A DNA stretch of 64,000 nt, from the NCBI GenBank assembly GCA_920105625.2, contig OV050032.1, positions 93,356,542 through 93,420,541 of the forward strand. Direction: 5' to 3'. Origin of the DNA: Clusia tigrina (lineage: Eukaryota; Arthropoda; Insecta; Diptera; Clusiidae). How positions within the stretch are numbered: the stretch's first letter is position 1; each line of letters starts with the position of its first letter. The notes under the pieces are model-generated. The model was not told the origin of the DNA. It ran no database searches and saw only the letters and a list, made by a program, of their open reading frames with translations. Positions 27,752 to 40,651 of the stretch are shown here, in pieces. The position numbers were made by a program, and so were the translations under genes.

Positions 27752-27947
27752 TTGCAACAAACAAATGCTTGTAACTTTTTACTGGAGCGTCATAAAACCT
27801 TGAAATTTTGTAACAATAAAGTACCCGAGCCTCTTGTCAATTTAAGCTATCGCTCAAAGCTATGCTACGCTTGAGTCCCAAATCAAACACTGATAAGACT
27901 TCAAATGGCCCTAACTTCTATACGGTATGTCCTACACCTATCAAAGT
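27752..27947 (+). repeat. Monomer class F exemplar
   Basis: Diagnostic bases: 'gtacccgagcc' (the CTCGAG site lost), 'ctacgcttgag', and in H-led HORs 'gataagact' and 'cggtatgtcc'. Confidence 0.85.
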
Positions 27948-28143
27948 TTGCAACATACAAATGCTTGTAACTTTTTACTGGAGCGTCATAAAACCTTGAA
28001 ATTTTGTAACAATAAAGTACTCGAGCATCTTGTCAATTTAAGTTATCGCTCAAAACTATGCACATCTAGAGTCCCAAATCAAACACTGATAAAACTTCAA
28101 ATGGCCCTAACTTCTATACGGTACGTCCTACACCTATCAAAGT
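27948..28143 (+). repeat. Monomer class G exemplar
   Basis: Like D but with 'atgcacatctagag', which creates a TCTAGA site. Nearly always follows F. Confidence 0.85.
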
Positions 28144-28339
28144 TTGCAACATTCAAATGCTTGTAACTTTTTACTGGAGCGTCATAAAACCTTGAAATTT
28201 TGTAACAATAAAGTACTCGAGCATCTTGTCAATTTAAGCCATCGCTCAAAGCTATGCTACCCTTGAGTTCCAAATCAACCACTGATAAAACTTCAAATGG
28301 CCCTAACTTCTATACGGTACGTCCTACACCTATCAAAGT
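28144..28339 (+). repeat. Monomer class J exemplar
   Basis: Diagnostic bases: 'gcaacattc' start, 'gagcatcttg' with 'aagccatcgc', 'acccttgagttcc' and 'aatcaaccactg'. Confidence 0.85.
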
Positions 28340-28731
28340 TTGCAACATACAAATGCTTGTAACTTTTTACTGGAGCGTCATAAGACCTTGAAATTTTGTA
28401 ACAATGAAGTACTCGACCCTCTTGTCAATTTAAGTTATCGCTCAAAACTATGCTACCATTGAGTCCCAAATCAAACACTGATAAAACTTCAAATGGCCCT
28501 AACTTATATACGGTACGTCCTACACCTATCAAAGTTTGCAAAATAAATATGCTTGTGACTTTTTACTGGAGCGTCATAAAACCTTGAAATTTTGTAACAA
28601 TAAAGTACTCGAGCCTCTTGTCAATTTAAGCTATTGCTCAAAACTATGCTACCCTAGAGTCCCAAATCAAACACTGATAAAACTTCAAATGGCCCTAACT
28701 TCTATGCGGTACGTCCTACACCAATCAAAGT

Positions 28732-28927
28732 TTGCAACATACAAATGCTTGTATCTTTTTACTGGAGCGTCATAAAACCTTGAAATTTGCTAACAATGAA
28801 GTACTCGAGCCTCTTTTCAATTTAAGCCATCGCTCAAAGCTATGCTACCCTAGAGTCCCAAATCAAACACTGATATAACTTCAAATGGCCCTATCTTATA
28901 TACGGTACGTCCTACACCTATCAAAGT
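28732..28927 (+). repeat. Monomer class I exemplar
   Basis: Diagnostic bases: 'cctcttttcaattt', 'gatataacttc', 'ccctatcttatatacgg'. The following monomer starts 'gcaacattcaaatg'. Confidence 0.85.
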
Positions 28928-30103
28928 TTGCAACATTCAAATGCTTGTAACTTTTTACTGGAGCGTCATAAAACCTTGAAATTTGCTAACAATAAAGTAC
29001 TCGAGCCTCTTGTCAATTTAAGCTATCGCTCAAAACTATGCTACCATTGAGTCCCAAATCAAACACTGATAAAACTTCAAATGGCCCTATCTTATATACG
29101 GTACGTCCTACACCTATCAAAGTTTGCAACATTCAAATGCTTGTAACTTTTTACTGGAGCGTCATAAAACCTTGAAATTTTCTAACAATAAAGTACTCGA
29201 GCCTCTTGTCAATTTAAGCTATCGCTCAAAACTATGCTACCATTGAGTCCCAAATCAAACACTGATAAAACTTCAAATGGCCCTAACTTCTATACGGTAT
29301 GTCCTACACCTATCAAAGTTTGCAACATACAAATGCTTGTAACTTTTTACTGGAGCGTCATAAAACCTTGAAATTTTGTAACAATAAAGTACTCGAGCCT
29401 CTTGTCAATTTAAGCCATCGCTCAAAGCTATGCTACCCTAGAGTCCCAAATCAAACACTGATAAAACTTCAAACGCCCCTAACTTCTTTACGGTACGTCC
29501 TACACCTATCAAAGTTTGCAACATACAAATGCTTGTATCTTTTTACTGGAGCGTCATAAAACCTTGAAATTTTGTATCAATAAAGTACTCGAGCCTCTTG
29601 TCAATTTAAGCTATTGCTCAAAACTATGCTACCCTAGAGTCCCAAATCAAACACTGATAAAACTTCAAATGGCCCTAACTTCTATGCGGTACGTCCTACA
29701 CCTATAAAAGTTTGCAACATACAAATGCTTGTATCTTTTTACTGGAGCGTCATAAAACCTTGAAATTTTGTATCAATAAAGTACTCGAGCCTCTTGTCAA
29801 TTTAAGCTATTGCTCAAAACTATGCTACCCTAGAGTCCCAAATCAAACACTGATAAAACTTCAAATGGCCCTAACTTCTATGCGGTACGTCCTACACCTA
29901 TCAAAGTTTGCAACATACAAATGCTTGTATCTTTTTACTGGAGCGTCATAAAACCTTGAAATTTTGTAACAATAAAGTACTCGAGCATCTTGTCAATTTA
30001 AGTTATCGCTCAAAACTATGCACATCTAGAGTCCCAAATCAAACACTGATAAAACTTCAAATGCCCCTAACTTCTATACGGTACGTCCTACACCTATCAA
30101 AGT

Positions 30104-33049
30104 TTGCAACATACAAATGCTTGTAACTTTTTACTGGAGCGTCATAAAACCTTGAAATTTTGTAACAATGAAGTACTCGAGCCTCTTGTCAATTTTAGCT
30201 ATTGCTCAAAACTATGCTACCCCAGAGTCCCAAATCAAACACTGCTAAAACTTCAAAAGGCCCTAACTTCTATAAGGTACGTCCTACACCTATCAAAGTT
30301 TGCAACAAACAAATGCTTGTAACTTTTTACTGGAGCGTCATAAAACCTTGAAATTTTGTAACAATAAAGTACCCGAGCCTCTTGTCAATTTAAGCTATCG
30401 CTCAAAGCTATGCTACGCTTGAGTCCCAAATCAAACACTGATAAGACTTCAAATGGCCCTAACTTCTATACGGTATGTCCTACACCTATCAAAGTTTGCA
30501 ACATACAAATGCTTGTAACTTTTTACTGGAGCGTCATAAAACCTTGAAATTTTGTAACAATAAAGTACTCGAGCATCTTGTCAATTTAAGTTATCGCTCA
30601 AAACTATGCACATCTAGAGTCCCAAATCAAACACTGATAAAACTTCAAACGCCCCTAACTTCTATACGGTACGTCCTACACCTATCAAAGTTTGCAACAT
30701 ACAAATGCTTGTAACTTTTTACTGGAGCGTCATAAAACCTTGAAATTTTGTAACAATAAAGTACTCGAGCCTCTTGTCAATTTAAGCCATCGCTCAAAGC
30801 TATGCTACCCTAGAGTCCCAAATCAAACACTGATAAAACTTCAAACGCCCCTAACTTATTTACGGTACGTCCTACACCTATCAAAGTTTGCAACATACAA
30901 AAAATGCTTGTATCTTTTTATTGGAGCGTCATAAAACCTTAAAGTTTTGTAACAATAAAGTACTCGAGCATCTTGTCAATTTAAGTTATCGCTCAGAACT
31001 ATGCTACCCCAGAGTCCCAAATCAAACACTGATAAAACTTCAAATGGCCCTAACTTCTATACGGTACGTCCTACACCTATCAAAGTTTGCAACAAACAAA
31101 TGCTTGTAACTTTTTACTGGAGCGTCATAAAATCTTGAAATTTTGTAACAATAAAGTACCCGAGCCTCTTGTCAATTTAAGCTATCGCTCAAAGCTATGC
31201 TACGCTTGAGTCCCAAATCAAACACTGATAAGACTTCAAATGGCCCTAACTTCTATACGGTATGTCCTACACCTATCAAAGTTTGCAACATACAAATGCT
31301 TGTAACTTTTTACTGGAGCGTCATAAAACCTTGAAATTTTGTAACAATAAAGTACTCGAGCATCTTGTCAATTTAAGTTATCGCTCAAAACTATGCACAT
31401 CTAGAGTCCCAAATCAAACACTGATAAAACTTCAAACGCCCCTAACTTCTATACGGTACGTCCTACACCTATCAAAGTTTGCAACATACAAATGCTTGTA
31501 ACTTTTTACTGGAGCGTCATAAAACCTTGAAATTTTGTAACAATAAAGTACTCGAGCCTCTTGTCAATTTAAGCCATCGCTCAAAGCTATGCTACCCTAG
31601 AGTCCCAAATCAAACACTGATAAAACTTCAAACGCCCCTAACTTATTTACGGTACGTCCTACACCTATCAAAGTTTGCAACATACAAAAAATGCTTGTAT
31701 CTTTTTATTGGAGCGTCATAAAACCTTAAAGTTTTGTAACAATAAAGTACTCGAGCATCTTGTCAATTTAAGTTATCGCTCAGAACTATGCTACCCCAGA
31801 GTCCCAAATCAAACACTGATAAAACTTCAAATGGCCCTAACTTCTATACGGTACGTCCTACACCTATCAAAGTTTGCAACATTCAAATGCTTGTAACTTT
31901 TTACTGGAGCGTCATAAAACCTTGAAATTTTGTAACAATAAAGTACTCGAGCATCTTGTCAATTTAAGCCATCGCTCAAAGCTATGCTACCCTTGAGTTC
32001 CAAATCAACCACTGATAAAACTTCAAATGGCCCTAACTTCTATACGGTACGTCCTACACCTATCAAAGTTTGCAACATACAAATGCTTGTAACTTTTTAC
32101 TGGAGCGTCATAAGACCTTGAAATTTTGTAACAATGAAGTACTCGAGCCTCTTGTCAATTTAAGTTATCGCTCAAAACTCTGCTACCATTGAGTCCCAAA
32201 TCAAACACTGATAAAACTTCAAATGGCCCTAACTTATATACGGTACGTCCTACACCTATCAAAGTTTGCAAAATAAATATGCTTGTAACTTTTTACTGGA
32301 GCGTCATAAAACCTTGAAATTTTGTAACAATAAAGTACTCGAGCCTCTTGTCAATTTAAGCCATCGCTCAAAGCTATGCTACCCTAGAGTCCCAAATCAA
32401 ACACTGATAAAACTTCAAACGCCCCTAACTTATTTACGGTACGTCCTACACCTATCAAAGTTTGCAAAATAAATATGCTTGTAACTTTTTACTGGAGCGT
32501 CATAAAGCCTTGAAATTTTGTATCAATAAAGTACTCGAGCCTCTTGTCAATTTAAGCTATTGCTCAAAACTATGCTACCCTAGAGTCCCAAATCAAACAC
32601 TGATAAAACTTCAAATGGCCCTAACTTCTATGCGGTACGTCCTACACCAATCAAAGTTTGCAACATACAAATGCTTGTATCTTTTTACTGGAGCGTCATA
32701 AAACCTTGAAATTTTGTAACAATAAAGTACTCGAGCATCTTGTCAATTTAAGTTATCGCTCAAAACTATGCAACCCTAGAGTCCCAAATCAAACACTCAT
32801 AAAACTTCAAATGCCCCTAACTTCTATACGGTACGTCCTACACCTATCAAAGTTTGCAACATACAAATGCTTGTAACTTTTTACTGGAGCGTCATAAAAC
32901 CTTGAAATTTTGTAACAATGAAGTACTCGAGCCTCTTTTCAATTTAAGCCATCGCTCAAAGCTATGCTACCCTAGAGTCCCAAATCAAACACTGATATAA
33001 CTTCAAATGGCCCTATCTTATATACGGTACGTCCTACACCTATCAAAGT
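30104..33049 (+). repeat. H-led HOR copy 6 with internal 4-mer duplication
   Basis: Order H F G B E, F G B E, J L B C D I. F G B E is duplicated at a 787-bp offset (4 x 196 + 3), and both E units carry the same three-A insertion (30898 and 31685) as 17396. Rare 'aaaatcttg' at 31130 marks the second F. Downstream J L B C D I matches copy 1. Confidence 0.92.
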
Positions 33050-35401
33050 TTGCAACATTCAAATGCTTGTAACTTTTTACTGGAGCGTCACAAAACCTTG
33101 AAATTTGCTAACAATAAAGTACTCGAGCCTCTTGTCAATTTAAGCTATCGCTCAAAACTATGCTACCATTGAGTCCCAAATCAAACACTGATAAAACTTC
33201 AAATGGCCCTAACTTCTATACGGTACGTCCTACACCTATCAAAGTTTGCAACATACAAATGCTTGTATCTTTTTACTGGAGCGTCATAAAACCTTGAAAT
33301 TTTGTATCAATAAAGTACTCGAGCCTCTTGTCAATTTAAGCCATCGCTCAAAGCTATGCTACCCTAGAGTCCCAAATCAAACACTGATAAAACTTCAAAC
33401 GCCCCTAACTTCTATGCGGTACGTCCTACACCTATCAAAGTTTGCAACATACAAATGCTTGTATCTTTTTACTGGAGCGTCATAAAACCTTGAAATTTTG
33501 TAACAATAAAGTACTCGAGCATCTTGTCAATTTAAGTTATCGCTCAAAACTATGCAACCCTAGAGTCCCAAATCAAACACTGATAAAACTTCAAATGCCC
33601 CTAACTTCTATACGGTACGTCCTACACCTATCAAAGTTTGCAACATACAAATGCTTGTAACTTTTTACTCGAGCGTCATAAAACCTTGAAATTTTGTAAC
33701 AATGAAGTACTCGAGCCTCTTGTCAATTTAAGTTATCGCTCAGAACTATGCTACCCCAGAGTCCCAAATCAAACACTGATAAGACTTCAAATGGCCCTAA
33801 CTTCTATACGGTACGTCCTACACCTATCAAAGTTTGCAACATACAAATGCTTGTATCTTTTTACTGGAGCGTCATAAAACCTTGAAATTTTGTATCAATA
33901 AAGTACTCGAGCCTCTTGTCAATTTAAGCTATTGCTCAAAACTATGCTACCCTAGAGTCCCAAATCAATCACTGATAAAACTTCAAATGGCCCTAACTTC
34001 TATACGGTACGTCCTACACCTATCAAAGTTTGCAACATACAAATGCTTGTATCTTTTTACTGGAGCGTCATAAAACCTTGAAGTTTTGTAACAAGAAAGT
34101 ACCCGAGCCTCTTGTCAATTTAAGCTATCGCTCAAAACTATGCTACCCTAGAGTCCCAAATCAAACACTGATAAAACTTCAAACGCCCCTAACTTCTATA
34201 CGGTACGTCCTACACCTATCAAAGTTGGCAACATTCAAATGCTTGTAACTTTTTACTGGAGCGTCATAAAACCTTGAAATTTTATAACAATAAAGTACTC
34301 GAGCATCTTGTCAATTTAAGCCATCGCTCAAAGCTATGCTACCCTTGAGTCCCAAATCAACCACTGATAAAACTTCAAATGGCCCTAACTTCTATACGGT
34401 ACGACCTACACCTATCAAAGTTTGCAACATACAAATGCTTGTAACTTTTTACTGGAGCGTCATAAGACCTTGAAATTTTGTAACAATGAAGTACTCGAGC
34501 CTCTTGTCAATTTAAGTTATCGCTTAGAACTATGCTACCATTGAGTCCCAAATCAAACACTGATAAAACTTCAAATGGCCCTAACTTATATACGGTACGT
34601 CCTACACCTATCAAAGTTTGCAAAATAAATATGCTAGTAACTTTTTACTGGAGCGTCATAAAACCTTGAAATTTTGTAACAATAAAGTACTCGAGCCTCT
34701 TGTCAATTTAAGCCATCGCTCAAAGCTATGCTACCCTAGAGTCCCAAATCAAACACTGATAAAACTTCAAATGGCCCTAACTTCTATACGGTACGTCCTA
34801 CACCTATCAAAGTTTGCAACATACAAATGCTTGTATCTTTTTATTGGAGCGTCATAAAACCTTGAAGTTTTGTAACAATAAAGTACTCGAGCATCTTATC
34901 AATTTAAGTTATCGCTCAGAACTATGCTACCCTTGAGACCCAAATCAAACACTGATAAAACTTCAAATGGCCCTAACTTCTATACGGTACGTCCTACACC
35001 TATCAAAGTTTGTAACATACAAATGCTTGTATCTTTTTACTGGAGCGTCATAAAACCTTGAAATTTTGTATCAATAAAGTACTCGAGCCTCTTGTCAATT
35101 TAAGCTATTGCTCAAAGCTATGCTACCCTAGAGTCCCAAATCAAACACTGATAAAACTTCAAATGGCCTTAACTTCTATACCGTACGTCCTACACCTATC
35201 AAAGTTTGCAACATACAAATGCTTGTATCTTTTTACTGGAGAGTCATAAAACCTTGAAGTTTTGTTACAATAAAGTACCCGAGCTTCTTGTCAATTTAAG
35301 CTATCGCTCAAAACTATGCTAACCTAGAGTCCCAAATCAGACACTGATAAAACTTCAAACGCCCCTAACTTCTATACGGTACGTCCTACACCTATCAAAG
35401 T
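33050..35401 (+). repeat. Mixed monomers between HOR families
   Basis: Order A B/C D E/H C F/B J L B K-like C M. Several are hybrids, for example 33638 (H-type 'caatgaag' then E-type 'cagaac') and 34030 ('acccgagcc' of F, then 'ccctagag'). The run has no close tandem copy in the window and looks like a transition from the H-led family to the E-led family. Confidence 0.75.
35206..35401 (+). repeat. Monomer class M exemplar
   Basis: Diagnostic bases: 'ttttgttacaataaag', 'gagcttcttg', 'ctaacctagag', 'aatcagacactg'. Only one other copy is seen, at 37537-37732, about 2.3 kb away. Confidence 0.8.
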
Positions 35402-37928
35402 TTGCAACATACAAATGCTTGTATCTTTTTACTGGAGCGTCATAAAACCTTGAAATTTTGTAACAATAAAGTACTCGAGCATCTTGTCAATTTAAGTTAT
35501 CGCTCAAAACTATGCAACCCTAGAGTCCCAAATCAAACACTGATAAAACTTCAAATGCCCCTAACTACTATACGGTACGTCCTACACCTATCAAAGTTTG
35601 CAACATACAAATGCTTGTATCTTTTTACTGGAGCGTCATAAAACCTTGAAATTTTGTAACAATGAAGTACTCGAGCCCCTTGTCAATTTTAGCTATTGCT
35701 CAAAACTATGCTACCCCAGAGTCCCAAATCAAACACTGATAAAACTTCAAAAGGCCCTAACTTCTATAAGGTACGTCCTACACAAATGCTTGTAACTTTT
35801 TACTGGAGCGTCATAAAACCTTGAAATTTTGTAACAATAAAGTACCCGAGCCTCTTGTCAATTTAAGCTATCGCTCAAAGCTATGCTACGCTTGAGTCCC
35901 AAATCAAACACTGATAAAACTACAAATGGCCCTAACTTATATACGGTATGTCCTACACCTATCAAAGTTTGCAACATACAAATGCTTGTATCTTTTTATT
36001 GGAGCGTCATAAAACCTTGAAGTTTTGTAACAATAAAGTACTCGAGCATCTTGTCAATTTAAGTTATCGCTCAGAACTATGCTACCCCAGAGTCCCAAAT
36101 CAAACACTGATAAAACTTCAAATGGCCCTAACTTCTATACGGTACGTCCTACACCTATCAAAGTTTGCAATATACAAATGCTTGTAACTTTTTACTTTAG
36201 CGTCATAAAACCTTGAAATTTTGTAACAATAAAGTACTCGAGCCTCTTTTCAATTTAAGCCATCGCTCAAAGCTATGCTACCCTAGAGTCCCAAATCAAA
36301 CACTGATATAACTTCAAATGGCCCTATCTTATATACGGTACGTCCTACACCTATCAAAGTTTGCAACATTCAAATGCTTGTAACTTTTTACTGGAGCGTC
36401 ATAAAACCTTGAAATTTTCTAACAATAAAGTACTCGAGCCTCTTGTCAATTTAAGCTATCGCTCAAAACTATGCTACCATTGAGTCCCAAATCAAACACT
36501 GATAAAACTTCAAATGGCCCTAACTTCTATACGGTACGTCCTACACCTATCAAAGTTTGCAACATACAAATGCTTGTAACTTTTTACTGGAGCGTCATAA
36601 AACCTTGAAATTTTGTAACAATAAAGTACCCGAGCCTCTTGTCAATTTAAGCTATCGCTCAAAGCTATGCTACGCTTGAGTCCCAAATCAAACACTGATA
36701 AAACTTCAAACGCCCCTAACTTATTTACGGTTCGTCCTACACCTATCAAAGTTTGCAACATACAAATGCTTGTATCTTTTTATTGGAGCGTCATAAAACC
36801 TTGAAGTTTTGTAACAATAAAGTACTCGAGCATCTTGTCAATTTAAGTTATCGCTCAGAACTATGCTACCCCAGAGTCCCAAATCAAACACTGATAAAAC
36901 TTCAAATGGCCCTAACTTCTATACGGTACGTCCTACACCTATCAAAGTTTGCAATATACAAATGCTTGTAACTTTTTACTTTAGCGTCATAAAACCTTGA
37001 AATTTTGTAACAATAAAGTACTCGAGCCTCTTTTCAATTTAAGCCATCGCTCAAAGCTATGCTACCCTAGAGTCCCAAATCAAACACTGATATAACTTCA
37101 AATGGCCCTATCTTATATACGGTACGTCCTACACCTATCAAAGTTTGCAACATTCAAATGCTTGTAACTTTTTACTGGAGCGTCATAAAACCTTGAAATT
37201 TTCTAACAATAAAGTAATCGAGCCTCTTGTCAATTTAAGCTATCGCTCAAAACTATGCTACCATTGAGTCCCAAATCAAACACTGATAAAACTTCAAATG
37301 GCCCTAACTTCTATACGGTACGTCCTACACCTATCAAAGTTTGCAACATACAAATGCTTGTAACTTTTTACTGGAGCGTCATAAAACCTTGAAATTTTGT
37401 AACAATAAAGTACCCGAGCCTCTTGTCAATTTAAGCTATCGCTCAAAGCTATGCTACGCTTGAGTCCCAAAGCAAACACTGATAAAACTTCAAATGGCCC
37501 TAACTTCTATACGGTACGTCCTACACCTATCAAAGTTTGCAACATACAAATGCTTGTAACTTTTTACTGGAGCGTCATAAAACCTTGAAGTTTTGTTACA
37601 ATAAAGTACCCGAGCTTCTTGTCAATTTAAGCTATCGCTCAAAACTATGCTAACCTAGAGTCCCAAATCAGACACTGATAAAACTTCAAACGCCCCTAAC
37701 TTCTATACGGTACGTCCTACACCTATCAAAGTTTGCAATATACAAATGCTTGTAACTTTTTACTGGAGCGTCATAAAACCTTGAAATTTTGTAACAATAA
37801 AGTACTCGAGCCTCTTGTCAATTTAAGCCATCGCTCAAAGCTATGCTACACTAGAGTCCCAAATCAAACACTGATAAAACATCAAATGGCCCTAACTTCT
37901 ATGCGGTACGTCCTACACCTATCAAAGT
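35402..37928 (+). repeat. 13-mer HOR copy (2527-bp period)
   Basis: Order D H F E I A F E I A F M B. The period of 2527 equals 13 x 196 minus 21: the H unit lost 21 nt near 35783, where 'cctacac' joins 'aaatgcttg'. E I A F is an internal tandem duplication at a 784-bp offset (35969 and 36753), with the shared mark 'tactttagcg' (36192 and 36976). Confidence 0.9.
36753..36948 (+). repeat. Monomer class E exemplar
   Basis: Diagnostic bases: 'ttattggagcg', 'gaagttttg' (or 'aaagttttg' later in the array), 'gagcatcttg', 'ctcagaac' or 'ctcggaac', 'accccagag'. Confidence 0.85.
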
Positions 37929-38887
37929 TTGCAACATACAAATGCTTGTATCTTTTTACTGGAGCGTCATAAAACCTTGAAATTTTGTAACAATAAAGTA
38001 CTCGAGCATCTTGTCAATTTAAGTTATCGCTCAAAACTATGCAACCCTAGAGTCCCAAATCAAACACTGATAAAACTTCAAATGCCCCTAACTACTATAC
38101 GGTACGTCCTACACCTATCAAAGTTTGCAACATACAAATGCTTGTATCTTTTTACTGGAGCGTCATAAAACCTTGAAATTTTGTAACAATGAAGTACTCG
38201 AGCCCCTTGTCAATTTTAGCTATTGCTCAAAACTATGCTACCCCAGAGTCCCAAATCAAACACTGATAAAACTTCAAAAGGCCCTAACTTCTATAAGGTA
38301 CGTCCTACACAAATGCTTGTAACTTTTTACTGGAGCGTCATAAAACCTTGAAATTTTGTAACAATAAAGTACCCGAGCCTCTTGTCAATTTAAGCTATCG
38401 CTCAAAGCTATGCTACGCTTGAGTCCCAAATCAAACACTGATAAAACTACAAATGGCCCTAACTTATATACGGTATGTCCTACACCTATCAAAGTTTGCA
38501 ACATACAAATGCTTGTAACTTTTTACTGGAGCGTCATAAAACCTTGAAATTTTGTAACAATAAAGTACTCGAGCATCTTGTCAATTTAAGTTATCGCTCA
38601 AAACTATGCACATCTAGAGTCCCAAATCAAACACTGATAAAACTTCAAACGCCCCTAACTTCTATACGGTACGTCCTACACCTATCAAAGTTTGCAACAT
38701 ACAAATGCTTGTAACTTTTTACTGGAGCGTCATAAAACCTTGAAATTTTGTAACAATAAAGTACTCGAGCCTCTTGTCAATTTAAGCCATCGCTCAAAGC
38801 TATGCTACCCTAGAGTCCCAAATCAAACACTGATAACACTTCAAACGCCCCTAACTTATTTACGGTACGTCCTACACCTATCAAAGT
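37929..38887 (+). repeat. Partial second copy of the 13-mer: D H F then G B
   Basis: D, the 21-nt-deleted H and F repeat 35402-35960 at an offset of 2527, including 'ctactatacgg' (35565 and 38092), 'gagcccctt' (35675 and 38202) and 'ctacaaatggcc' (35921 and 38448). The array then switches to G B and enters the E-led family. Confidence 0.88.
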
Positions 38888-40651
38888 TTGCAACATACAA
38901 ATGCTTGTATCTTTTTATTGGAGCGTCATAAAACCTTAAAGTTTTGTAACAATAAAGTACGCGAGCATCTTGTCAATTTAAGTTATCGCTCGGAACTATG
39001 CTACCCCAGAGTCCCAAATCAAACACTGATAAAACTTCAAATGGCCCTAACTTCTATACGGTACGTCCTACACCTATCAAAGTTTGCAACATACAAATGC
39101 TTGTATCTTTTTACCGGAGCGTCATAAAACCTTGAAATTTTGTATCAATAAAGTACTCGAGCCTCTTGTCAATTTAAGCTATTGCTCAAAACTATGCTAC
39201 CCTAGAGTCCCAAATCAAACACTGATAAAACTTCAAATGGCCCTAACTTCTATACGGTACGTCCTACACCTATCAAAGTTTGCAACATACAAATGCTTGT
39301 AACTTTTTACTGGAGCGTCATAAAACCTTGAAATTTTGTAACAATAAAGTACTCGAGCCTCTTGTCAATTTAAGCCATCGCTCAAAGCTATGCTACCCTA
39401 GAGTCCCAAATCAAACACTGATAAAACTTCAAACGCCCCTAACTTATTTACGGTACGTCCTACACCTATCAAAGTTTGCAACATACAAATGCTTGTATCT
39501 TTTTATTGGAGCGTCATAAAACCTTGAAGTTTTGTAACAATAAAGTACTCGAGCATCTTATCAATTTAAGTTATCGCTCAGAACTATGCTACCCTTGAGA
39601 CCCAAATCAAACACTGATAAAACTTCAAATGGCCCTAACTTCTATACGGTACGTCCTACACCTATCAAAGTTTGTAACATACAAATGCTTGTATCTTTTT
39701 ACTGGAGCGTCATAAAACCTTAAAGTTTTGTAACAATAAAGTACGCGAGCATCTTGTCAATTTAAGTTATCGCTCAGAACTATGCTACCCCAGAATCCCA
39801 AATCAAACACTGATAAAACTTCAAATGGCCCTAACTTCTATACGGTACGTCCTACACCTATCAAAGTTTTCAACATACAAATGCTTGTAACTTTTTACTG
39901 GAGCGTCATAAAACCTTGAAATTTTGTATCAATAAAGTACTCGAGCCTCTTGCCAATTTAAGCTATTGCTCAAAATTATGCTACCCTAGAGTCCCAAATC
40001 AAACACTGATATAACTTCAAATGGCCCTATCTTATATACGGTACGTCCTACACCTATCAAAGTTTGCAACATTCAAATGCTTGTAACTTTTTACTGGAGC
40101 GTCATAAAACCTTGAAATTTTCTAACAATAAAGTACTCGAGCCTCTTGTCAATTTAAGCTATCGCTCAAAACTATGCTACCATTGAGTCCCAAATCAAAC
40201 ACTGATAAAACTTCAAATGGCCCTAACTTCTATACGGTACGTCCTACACCTATCAAAGTTTGCAACATACAAATGCTTGTAACTTTTTACTGGAGCGTCA
40301 TAAAACCTTGAAATTTTGTAACAATAAAGTACCCGAGCCTCTTGTCAATTTAAGCTATCGCTCAAAGCTATGCTACGCTTGAGTCCCAAAGCAAACACTG
40401 ATAAAACTTCAAATGGCCCTAACTTCTATACGGTACGTCCTACACCTATCAAAGTTTGCAACATACAAATGCTTGTAACTTTTTACTGGAGCGTCATAAA
40501 ACCTTGAAATTTTGTAACAATAAAGTACCCGAGCCTCTTGTCAATTTAAGCTATCGCTCAAAGCTATGCTACGCTTGAGTCCCAAAGCAAACACTGATAA
40601 AACTTCAAATGGCCCTAACTTCTATACGGTACGTCCTACACCTATCAAAGT
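38888..40651 (+). repeat. E-led HOR: E C B K E C/I A F F, 1764 bp
   Basis: Nine monomers, exactly 9 x 196, before the next E unit at 40652. E units here carry 'gtacgcgagc' and 'ctcggaac'. K has 'atcttatcaattt' and 'acccttgagaccc'. The C/I hybrid (39868) starts as C and ends 'gatataact...tatcttatatacgg'. Confidence 0.9.

Larger units (their letters stand above)
27556..30103 (+). repeat. H-led HOR copy 5: 13-mer, 2548 bp
   Basis: Order H F G J L C I A A B C C G/D, exactly 13 x 196. It differs from copy 2 by one extra C unit (29712). The last unit (29908) is a G/D hybrid with 'gcacatctag' and then 'aaatgcccctaac'. Confidence 0.92.
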
